Shown piece after piece: positions 1 to 5,442 of a stretch of DNA of 9,432 bases. The stretch comes from Bacteroidales bacterium (GTDB taxonomy: Bacteria > Bacteroidota > Bacteroidia > Bacteroidales > VadinHA17). The stretch's first letter is position 1. Each line of letters opens with the position of its first letter. Made by a program: the position numbers and the translations under genes. The stretch spans positions 1-9,432 of the forward strand of contig JALOMK010000056.1 of the NCBI GenBank assembly GCA_025455505.1. Reading direction: 5' to 3'. The notes beneath the pieces are model-generated. The model ran no database searches, was not told where the DNA came from, and saw nothing but the letters and a program-made list of their open reading frames with translations.

Positions 1-555
1 CCGGAATGCCTGGGAATAGATGAGACAGGGAAGTATATAATTAACGACATGATAGATGGTGTAGCCGGATTTACAGTTGCTGACTATACTTATATCGGGG
101 AAGCACAGCCACTTCTTACATATGGGATAAACAGTACGACGACCTACAAGAATTTCGAACTGAATCTGTTCTTCAGGGGAGTTTACGGGACTGATGTCCT
201 GAACTTCTCGAAAATGTCGTATGCAAACCTGCAGTGGCTCCCCGGCGCCAATGTGCTGAGCACGGCTCTTACCATGGGATTGAAGCAGAGTCCGTACTAT
301 AACAGCTTTTACATTGAAGACGGTTCCTTTGCAAGACTGGATAACATGACCCTTGCATATTCATTGTTGCCCAAGGATATGCTTGGCGTCAGCAGAATAA
401 GGTTTTATGGAACGATCCATAACCTGCTGACAATTACCAAATATAAGGGAGTTGATCCTGAAGTGCCGATGTCCGGACTTGATCCCGGTGTTGAAGGAAG
501 GGAGTATTACCCGAAGACAAGGACCTATATGCTGGGCCTTAATGTGACTTTTTAA
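1..555 (+). CDS. SusC/RagA-like TonB-dependent outer-membrane receptor, C-terminal part
   Basis: Frame 1 is open from the first base to TAA at 553-555, giving the last 184 residues of a protein whose start lies outside the window. The end reads YPKTRTYMLGLNVTF, the usual last strand of SusC-family 22-stranded barrels, finishing on the terminal phenylalanine needed for barrel assembly. Upstream, YGINSTTTYKNFELNLFFRG and the segment around FYIEDGSFARLDNMTLAYSL are also typical of the SusC barrel end. In this family SusC forms the TonB-driven channel and the SusD lipoprotein following it acts as its lid, together importing oligosaccharides or peptides. The susD gene starts 18 bp downstream, so the two are surely cotranscribed. 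The internal ATG at 49 is not the true start, because the open frame and homology-like sequence continue upstream of it. The substrate is unknown. Confidence 0.93.
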   Translation, partial: PECLGIDETGKYIINDMIDGVAGFTVADYTYIGEAQPLLTYGINSTTTYKNFELNLFFRGVYGTDVLNFSKMSYANLQWLPGANVLSTALTMGLKQSPYYNSFYIEDGSFARLDNMTLAYSLLPKDMLGVSRIRFYGTIHNLLTITKYKGVDPEVPMSGLDPGVEGREYYPKTRTYMLGLNVTF

Positions 556-573
556 CTGTAAAATGGAAACAAT

Positions 574-2100
574 ATGAAAAAGTTAACAATATACATAACA
601 TCATTGGCGCTCCTGGGATTCCTGGCTGTGGGCTGTACTGATCTTGAAGAGGAAGTATATTCCCAATTGCCGATGGATTCATATGGATCAACGTCATCGG
701 AGGTGAACTCGCTTGTTGCCCCGATTTACACAAGGCTTAGGGACTTTAACTGTGTGGGGAGCCCCGCACCGAAAGAAAACTGCACTGACATGTCTGTGAC
801 TCCAACCAGAAGAGGCGGTGACTGGTGGGACGGAGGCGCATACAAGGAAATGACTCAGGGTACATGGAGACCGCAGACAAGCGCTGCCATCAGGATCTAT
901 AATGACAGCTATTCCCGTATTACGAACTTCAACCAGATTATTTACCTGATTGAGAACAGTCCGGCCATCACTGACAAGGTTCCTTATCTGAGCCAGGTGA
1001 GAGCTGCCAGGGCACAGAGGTATATCGAGCTAATCGATTTATACGGGAATGTTCCTCTTGTAACTGATTTTACAAATCTTGAGAAACCCGAGACAAAAAC
1101 CCGTGCGGAGGTTTATACATGGGTGTTGTCGGAACTGAACGACATAAAAGATGTGATTAGGGCCGATGTCACTTCATCGAGCTATGGGAAATTCACGAAG
1201 GGCTCGGTCTACTTCATGCTTGCAAAGATGTACCTGAATGCACACATCTGGAATCCGGCCGGAGGCACCAAATATCAGGAGTGCATCAACGCCTGCAATG
1301 AGATAATGAAACTTCCGTATTCTCTTGAAGTCAACTGGAAGGAACAGTTCAGTGCTGCGAATGAAAATTCAAAGGAGGCTATCCTTGTAGCTGTGAACAG
1401 CATTTCATCCTCATTCCCTGCCCGCGGTTATACTCTTCATTATCTCGATCCCCAGGCCCTTGGAATTCCCGGAAGCGCAAACAACGGGATCAGCGCCATG
1501 TCGCATTATGTAAAGTCATTCGACCCTGATGACAAGCGTTATCTCGGCAGTTTTCTCATTGGCCCTATGATCAGCGCTACAACAGGCCAGCAGCTGATTA
1601 CGGCTCATGGGAGACCACTTATACATACTGTTGACATTACGATCAAATACTCCATTGACGCCGATGGCTGGGGTCAGGTGGAACAGGAGGAAGGGGCTCG
1701 CTGCAATAAGTGGGAGTTTAAGAAGGGCGCTACGGCCATGGAAAACGACTGCGCAATATACAGGCTTGCTGATGTATATCTTATGAAGGCCGAATGTCTT
1801 GTAAGGCTGGACCAGGATAACGTTGAAGCTACGAGGCTTGTCAATGAGCTGAGGAAAAGGGCTTTCACGGATCCTGCCAAGCTGAAGGCAAGCGTCACGC
1901 TGGATGATATCTACAACGAACGCAGGTTTGAACTGGCCTGGGAAAACTGGGGAAGACAGGATATGATCAGATTCGGAACATTCCTGAACCCGATCCCGGT
2001 CTGGAGGTCCAAGACCCTTCCGGAGTACCGCCTGTTGTTCCCAATACCGCAGACTGCGATAGATGCAAACCCGAAACTGAAACAGAATCCGGGTTATTAA
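574..2100 (+). CDS. SusD/RagB-like surface lipoprotein, nutrient-binding partner of SusC
   Basis: This 508-residue protein begins with a lipoprotein signal (KK, a hydrophobic run, then LAVGC with the lipidated cysteine at residue 21). After the cysteine comes TDLEEE, an acidic stretch like the export signal that sends Bacteroidota lipoproteins to the outer surface. SusD hallmarks appear in order: ARAQRYIELIDLYGNVPLVT (about 145-164), YRLADVYLMKAE (396-407), IYNERRFELAWE (447-457) followed by DMIRFG, and the end FPIPQTAIDANPKLKQNPGY (489-508). Length is normal for SusD. It should sit as a hinged lid on the SusC barrel encoded just upstream and capture ligand. No glycosidase, peptidase or other enzyme gene follows; transcription should stop at the hairpin at 2153-2190, so the ligand class cannot be inferred. 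Seven cysteines remain in the mature protein (60, 70, 237, 241, 377, 393, 408). Confidence 0.95.
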   Translation: MKKLTIYITSLALLGFLAVGCTDLEEEVYSQLPMDSYGSTSSEVNSLVAPIYTRLRDFNCVGSPAPKENCTDMSVTPTRRGGDWWDGGAYKEMTQGTWRPQTSAAIRIYNDSYSRITNFNQIIYLIENSPAITDKVPYLSQVRAARAQRYIELIDLYGNVPLVTDFTNLEKPETKTRAEVYTWVLSELNDIKDVIRADVTSSSYGKFTKGSVYFMLAKMYLNAHIWNPAGGTKYQECINACNEIMKLPYSLEVNWKEQFSAANENSKEAILVAVNSISSSFPARGYTLHYLDPQALGIPGSANNGISAMSHYVKSFDPDDKRYLGSFLIGPMISATTGQQLITAHGRPLIHTVDITIKYSIDADGWGQVEQEEGARCNKWEFKKGATAMENDCAIYRLADVYLMKAECLVRLDQDNVEATRLVNELRKRAFTDPAKLKASVTLDDIYNERRFELAWENWGRQDMIRFGTFLNPIPVWRSKTLPEYRLLFPIPQTAIDANPKLKQNPGY

Positions 2101-2152
2101 CAGCTGAATCCGATGCCGGCCGGCTGACTTCAGCCCGGCGCCGATGAATAAA

Positions 2153-2190
2153 GAAAAGGGTGTCAATAATAATGACACCCTTCTCTTTTT
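2153..2190. terminator. Bidirectional intrinsic terminator between convergent genes
   Basis: A perfect 10-bp stem (AAGGGTGTCA at 2156-2165 with TGACACCCTT at 2173-2182) encloses the loop ATAATAA. After one A/C mismatch it continues for two more pairs (2153-2154 with 2184-2185). On the plus strand it is followed by TTTTT (2186-2190), ending the susCD transcript. Read on the minus strand the stem is followed by the T-rich TTTTCTTTATT, so it can also end the transcript of the plug gene whose stop is at 2195-2197. A second GC-rich hairpin, 8 bp with one bulged C (2119-2139), precedes it and has no T-run. Confidence 0.8.
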
Positions 2191-2194
2191 ATTC

Positions 2195-2893
2195 CTATTT
2201 AATCAATGTAAACACAAGTACTCCGTTGGTGCCCCGTGATCCATAGATCGAGGCTGCAGAGCCTTTAAGCAATGAAATTGAGCGTACCTGCGAAGGAATC
2301 AGTCCATCAATCTGGGTTACAATTGTACCGTCAACAACAAAGAGCGGTTCCGAAGGGGCGGTAAGCGATGTGGTGCCCTGCTGCACAATTATCGAGCGTC
2401 CTATGACCTGCACCCCGGGGACCTCGCTTTTTATCATGTCATATATGTTCATGTATGATTTTGAACTGGCTTTGGTTGTACTGGTTTTTGTCGCGGACCC
2501 CGTTGACTTGTTTTTTGATGAGGTGCCATAGCCGATATCTATTGCCTCATTTTCGCCGGCTTTGCCTGCCCCTGTTTCCGGAGCGGCTTTATCAAGCCTG
2601 ATAGTTACTTTTGTGTTTCCCCCGATATCGATTGTTTTTGAATCGCTGTTCAATTCGTAAACTGCCGTAAGTGACCTGACCCCAGGCAGGACCTTTATCC
2701 TGAATTCACCTGAGGAATTTGTTACCGCTCCTGTTGCCGCCCCGTCGGCAAGAATAAGCGCACCTTCAACAGGCCTGCTGTTTGCGTCAGTGACAATTCC
2801 TGTGATTTTTACCTTTTTTGAATCATTCTGAGCGAAGGATACCTGGACAGAAAGGACCAGGAGAAACGGGATTAACAGGATCGTGTATTTCAT
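2195..2893 (-). CDS. Stand-alone secreted TonB-receptor plug protein with carboxypeptidase-like domain (no barrel)
   Basis: The 232-residue product has a signal peptide (residues 1 to about 22, ending SFAQ). A carboxypeptidase-regulatory-like beta-sandwich follows (about 28-101: VKITGIVTDANSRPVEGALI, then SSGEFRIKV). Next come a linker and a plug domain that matches the SusC plug almost motif by motif: IDIGYGT (118-124), IYDMIKSEVPGVQV (150-163), PLFVVDG (183-189), and ISLLKGSAASIYGSRGTNGV (206-225). The protein ends five residues after the usual plug end, so the entire beta-barrel of about 700 residues is absent. A Ser/Thr/Lys-rich stretch (125-145) replaces part of the plug start. Only 40 bases separate the stop from the base of the terminator stem on this strand, so no decayed barrel lies behind it. 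The function is unknown; it is probably periplasmic or bound to the envelope. It may be the last gene of the kinase operon (49-bp gap after MmcQ) or have its own promoter, though I see no convincing one. Confidence 0.88.
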   Translation of the reverse strand: MKYTILLIPFLLVLSVQVSFAQNDSKKVKITGIVTDANSRPVEGALILADGAATGAVTNSSGEFRIKVLPGVRSLTAVYELNSDSKTIDIGGNTKVTIRLDKAAPETGAGKAGENEAIDIGYGTSSKNKSTGSATKTSTTKASSKSYMNIYDMIKSEVPGVQVIGRSIIVQQGTTSLTAPSEPLFVVDGTIVTQIDGLIPSQVRSISLLKGSAASIYGSRGTNGVLVFTLIK

Positions 2894-2942
2894 ATTAATG
2901 TATTATTTACTGATACAGATTAAAAATCTTTTCAATTTGAGT

Positions 2943-3263
2943 TTACTTCCTGCTTCTGACGAGTTCGTATGAATGATCGATCCATGAGAGTATTTCCATG
3001 TCGGGAACCGAGCCATCGGCGAGTACAGTGTTCCAGTGTTTTTTGTTCATGTGGTAGCCCGGCAGTACTGAGGGATGGCGTTCGCGCAGCTCAAGGGCAA
3101 GAGATGGGTCGCATTTGAGGTTAATGCTCAGATCGCCATCGAGGTTTGCCAGCGCGAAGATCTTCCCGCTAACCTTGAAGACGAGGGTATCGTCGCCGAA
3201 GGGGAAGCTTTCGGAGACATCTTTTTTTGCAACGCAGTAATCCCTCAGGGTTTCAATGTCCAT
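2943..3263 (-). CDS. YjbR/MmcQ family protein (CyaY-like fold, predicted DNA-binding)
   Basis: This 106-residue cytosolic protein shows the family pattern throughout: ESFPFGDDTLVFKVSGKIFA (18-37), INLKCDP (47-53), PGYHMNKKHWNTV (68-80) and a C-terminal WIDHSYELV (94-102). Length fits the single-domain YjbR/MmcQ proteins, which have a CyaY-like double-wing fold. DNA binding has been suggested for the family, but no firm cellular role is established. The ATG at 3263 lies 3 bp after the stop of the YraN gene, so translation is likely coupled and the two are one transcript. No terminator is visible after it: the only small hairpin in the 49-bp gap (2917-2929) has its T-run on the other strand. 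The family assignment is secure; the function is not. Confidence 0.92.
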   Translation of the reverse strand: MDIETLRDYCVAKKDVSESFPFGDDTLVFKVSGKIFALANLDGDLSINLKCDPSLALELRERHPSVLPGYHMNKKHWNTVLADGSVPDMEILSWIDHSYELVRSRK

Positions 3264-3266
3264 GGC

Positions 3267-3632
3267 TCATTGCAATGTAGGATAGAATGCAGCCTCGATG
3301 TGTTCAATGTCGAAGCCGGAGTTGTTACTGATTACACTTATTACATCGAAGCGGCTTTCCTTTAGCAGGTTGAATTTCCGTATGTATCCGTCGGCGGCAC
3401 TTATTATTGAACGTTGTTTTTCACCCGTCACGGACTCGGAAGGATGCAAAGAGAAGTCGCTGCTGCGGGTCTTCACTTCGGCAAATACAATGAAACTCCG
3501 GTTCTCGGCGATTATGTCGATCTCGTGTTTTCTCCATTTCCAGTTCCTGAAAAGTATGTTGTAGCCCTTTCCTGCGAGGTAATCGGCGGCAAGATCCTCA
3601 CCCCTTATTCCCAGCTTGTGCGACTCGGCCAT
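3267..3632 (-). CDS. YraN family protein (UPF0102), predicted endonuclease-like fold
   Basis: The 121-residue product matches the YraN/UPF0102 family. It shows GIRGEDLAADYLAGKGYNIL (8-27), NWKWRKHEIDIIA (30-42) and FIVFAEVKTRSS (47-58). The residues E12, E37, D39, E52 and K54 form the E...ExD...ExK pattern of the restriction-endonuclease/Holliday-junction-resolvase-like superfamily, so the active-site set appears intact. Length is normal. The biological role of YraN is not well established; a nuclease acting on DNA intermediates is an inference from the fold. The gene begins 3 bp after the response regulator stop and ends 3 bp before the MmcQ start. This tight packing indicates one operon with the two-component system. 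An alternative start further downstream would remove the conserved GE motif, so the ATG at 3632 is preferred. Confidence 0.93.
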   Translation of the reverse strand: MAESHKLGIRGEDLAADYLAGKGYNILFRNWKWRKHEIDIIAENRSFIVFAEVKTRSSDFSLHPSESVTGEKQRSIISAADGYIRKFNLLKESRFDVISVISNNSGFDIEHIEAAFYPTLQ

Positions 3633-3635
3633 GTT

Positions 3636-4277
3636 TTAAACCTCGATGAGTTTGTTCCGGATTGCAAAAAGAATGAGACTTGCTGTATTCTTTGAATTTG
3701 TTTTGCCAAGAAGGTTGGCCCTGTGCTTGTCGACAGTCCTTTTGCTTATGAAGAGCGCTTCTGCTATCTCCTGGTTTGAAAGGCCTTCGCATATCTTGAA
3801 GAGGATTTCCTTTTCCCTCTTTGAGAGGTTTGCAGATTTGCTTTCGCTTTCGCGGTGTTTGATCTTCTGGATTACATGGTACAGAAGTTCCTGGGAGAAG
3901 TAGCTTCCACCCTTGTTTACCGTGGTTATTGCCTCCCTGACTTCAGATATGTCGGAGTCCTTGACGAGGAATCCCTTTGCGCCTGCGTCCACCATTTTAT
4001 AATAGTACTCCTCTTCGCCGTACATCGACAGTGCTATTATATTTATTGAAGGGCAGACCCGGAGCGCTTTGCGGGTGGCTTCTATACCGTCCATTTCGGG
4101 CATGTTGATGTCCATCAGTCCCACGTCGGCCGGGAAGTTCCTGAGGATGCGAAGGAACTCCTCCCCGTTGGAGGCTTCCCCGGTAACCTCGAATTCGGGA
4201 AAGGCATTCAGGAGGATTTTCAGCCCGTTCCTGAAGAGCTGGTGATCGTCGGCTATTATTATTCTTATCCTGTCCAT
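3636..4277 (-). CDS. Two-component response regulator, NarL/FixJ family
   Basis: The 213-residue protein has an N-terminal receiver domain (about 3-120) with the acidic pair D10-D11, the phospho-acceptor D56 in LMDINMPEMDG, S84 at the switch position and K106 in GFLVKDSD. The C-terminal LuxR-type helix-turn-helix (about 150-213) carries LSKREKEILFKICEGLSNQE, then IAEALFISKRTVDKHRANLL, the standard motif for this family. All catalytic residues are present, so it should be a phosphorylation-controlled transcription factor. The gene starts 27 bp after the stop of the histidine kinase and is its evident partner. It is followed with a 3-bp gap by the YraN gene. Target promoters are unknown; I found no regulator site that can be assigned to it. 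Confidence 0.96.
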   Translation of the reverse strand: MDRIRIIIADDHQLFRNGLKILLNAFPEFEVTGEASNGEEFLRILRNFPADVGLMDINMPEMDGIEATRKALRVCPSINIIALSMYGEEEYYYKMVDAGAKGFLVKDSDISEVREAITTVNKGGSYFSQELLYHVIQKIKHRESESKSANLSKREKEILFKICEGLSNQEIAEALFISKRTVDKHRANLLGKTNSKNTASLILFAIRNKLIEV

Positions 4278-4304
4278 CGCATTGTACCAGTGTTCCGGCG
4301 GAAT

Positions 4305-5252
4305 TTATTCGGTGATTTTAATAAGGGCGCTTGTTCCCCTGCCTTTGGTGCTTTCGATTATGAAGACCCCGTCGACTGTCCTGACCCTCGTTTCGATATT
4401 CGAGATACCCATGCCTTTCGTATCCTCCTTTCTGAGTGCCGAGGTGTCAAACCCGCGGCCGTTGTCATAGAACTGCAAGGTAACAATTTTTTCGTGTTTA
4501 TTTAGCTCTATTTCGATCTTCGAGGCACCTGAATGCTGTATAGAGTTGTTTATGAGTTCGCATACAGCCCTGTAAACAACCACTTCCTTTTCTGCCTCAA
4601 GCCGAAGGTTCTCCATGTTCGATTTGAAATCAATCGTTATCGCCTTTGTCTGGTTGATCTTTGTTGTGAATGCCCCTATTGCGCTTGACAGACCGAAGTT
4701 TGTGAGGATGTGGGGACTGAGGTTGTTCGAGATGTCTTTAATGGTTGCAATAGCTTCATTTACAATATGGTTTGTGTTGTTAAGGATCACTTTGCCCGAA
4801 GGATCCTTAACTCTTTCATGGAGCGAGGAGAGGGACATCTTCACGGTTGAAAGCAGCGGGCCCAGGCCGTCGTGAAGATCTTTTGCAAATCTTTTTCTTT
4901 CGTTTTCCTCGGTATTTATTATTGCATTGATAATCCTTCTTTCGGAACGGAGGCGGTCGGATTCGGCTTTTTTGAGGGAGTAGAAAAGTTCCCGGATAAG
5001 AACAACACCGACGATAATCATAACCGATACCAGGACACCCATCCATTCATCTATCATCTTCCATGTGAATGAAGGAGTTCCGCGGACGAGTTCAAAAAGC
5101 TGGATTACGCTGCGCACGCCCATAAAGACGAATGAAAGCGAAAGCAGAATCCAGGACAGCCTGTACTTTGTAAGCTTCATGAAGCGCAGGGCCACTGTTG
5201 CGGCTATTATCTGCAGGATTACCGAGATAATCAGGGCTATCAGTCGTATCAT
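4305..5252 (-). CDS. Membrane sensor histidine kinase, HisKA_3 (NarX/DesK-like) type
   Basis: The 315-residue protein has three hydrophobic helices (about 2-24, 32-53 and 71-90) and no sizeable extracytoplasmic domain. Positive charges K26, K29 and R31 suggest that the first loop is cytoplasmic and that the only outside loop is about 54-70. A linker helix (91-115) leads to the dimerisation/phosphoacceptor motif RKRFAKDLHDGLGPLLS with H127. The HATPase domain shows the N box ELINNSIQHSG (232-242), the G1 box DNGRGF (263-268) and the G2 region KGMGISNIETRV (279-290), so the ATP site looks complete. It should phosphorylate the response regulator encoded 27 bp downstream. With so little outside the membrane, the stimulus is probably sensed in or at the membrane, as in DesK- or LiaS-like kinases. 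Expression may start from the TACATTTG element at 5275-5282. Confidence 0.95.
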   Translation of the reverse strand: MIRLIALIISVILQIIAATVALRFMKLTKYRLSWILLSLSFVFMGVRSVIQLFELVRGTPSFTWKMIDEWMGVLVSVMIIVGVVLIRELFYSLKKAESDRLRSERRIINAIINTEENERKRFAKDLHDGLGPLLSTVKMSLSSLHERVKDPSGKVILNNTNHIVNEAIATIKDISNNLSPHILTNFGLSSAIGAFTTKINQTKAITIDFKSNMENLRLEAEKEVVVYRAVCELINNSIQHSGASKIEIELNKHEKIVTLQFYDNGRGFDTSALRKEDTKGMGISNIETRVRTVDGVFIIESTKGRGTSALIKITE

Positions 5253-5266
5253 TATTTCACAAACAT
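5252..5266 (-). other. Tiny four-codon upstream frame overlapping the kinase start (TAATG)
   Basis: On the minus strand ATG TTT GTG AAA TAA precedes the kinase gene, and its stop shares the A of the kinase ATG (TAATG). It lies just downstream of the predicted transcription start. It could affect translation initiation by re-initiation, or be chance; nothing proves that it is translated. Confidence 0.25.
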
Positions 5267-5274
5267 GGTCTATA

Positions 5275-5282
5275 CAAATGTA
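5275..5282 (-). promoter_or_regulatory. Candidate -7 element for the kinase/regulator operon
   Basis: Read on the minus strand the bases are TACATTTG, an exact fit to the Bacteroidota -7 consensus TAnnTTTG, lying 22 bases upstream of the kinase ATG. A clear -33 TTTG box at the expected distance is missing (only TTTC is near), so the call rests on one element. The transcript start would be near 5268, leaving a leader of about 16 nt. Confidence 0.45.
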
Positions 5283-5302
5283 AGGAGTAAATCTGAAATA
5301 TA

Positions 5303-5334
5303 GTCGTGCGGTCGTGCGGTCTTAGGGTCTTGCA
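5303..5334. repeat. Degenerate 8-bp tandem repeat, four units
   Basis: Four consecutive 8-mers read GTCGTGCG, GTCGTGCG, GTCTTAGG and GTCTTGCA (5303-5334). The first two are identical, all four begin with GTC, and the G-rich block GGGCCGGG follows. It lies between the two divergent promoter candidates, where it could be a simple slippage repeat or a cluster of regulator half-sites. Confidence 0.55.
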
Positions 5335-5390
5335 GGGCCGGGAATTATTTGATGATTCAGGATTGAGAAGGGGGTTTTTCCATTTTTCTT

Positions 5391-5423
5391 TTTGAAGCGT
5401 TTGCGTCCTTTTTGTTATTTTTG
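5391..5423 (+). promoter_or_regulatory. Candidate Bacteroidota-type promoter for kdtA
   Basis: TTTG at 5391-5394 and TATTTTTG at 5416-5423 match the -33 and -7 (TAnnTTTG) elements of the Bacteroidota primary sigma factor, with a 21-bp spacer that is at the long end of the accepted range. The kdtA ATG follows 20 bases after the -7 element, so the leader would be short. The surrounding DNA is T-rich (five T5 runs between 5375 and 5422), which raises the chance of a random match. Confidence 0.5.
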
Positions 5424-5442
5424 AGCCCTTATTTCTGTCTTC

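Noticed and set aside
2119..2139. GC-rich bulged hairpin after susD as a separate terminator
   Set aside because: It lacks a following T-run; the stronger hairpin at 2153-2190 directly after it explains termination.
1516..2178. Long open frame of 220 codons on the minus strand
   Set aside because: It lies fully antisense to the conserved susD coding region, has no recognisable domain, and runs through the terminator hairpin; it is a shadow of the susD reading frame.
2917..2929. Small hairpin AGATT-AAA-AATCT as a terminator for the MmcQ gene
   Set aside because: The stem is only 5 bp with a 3-nt loop, and its T-run is on the plus strand, while MmcQ is transcribed on the minus strand.
2894..2942. 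A separate promoter for the plug gene
   Set aside because: The gap is AT-rich, but the best -7-like string is a poor match to TAnnTTTG and no well-spaced TTTG box accompanies it.
5303..5334. CRISPR-like repeat array
   Set aside because: The units are only 8 bp, contiguous and without spacers, and no cas gene is nearby.
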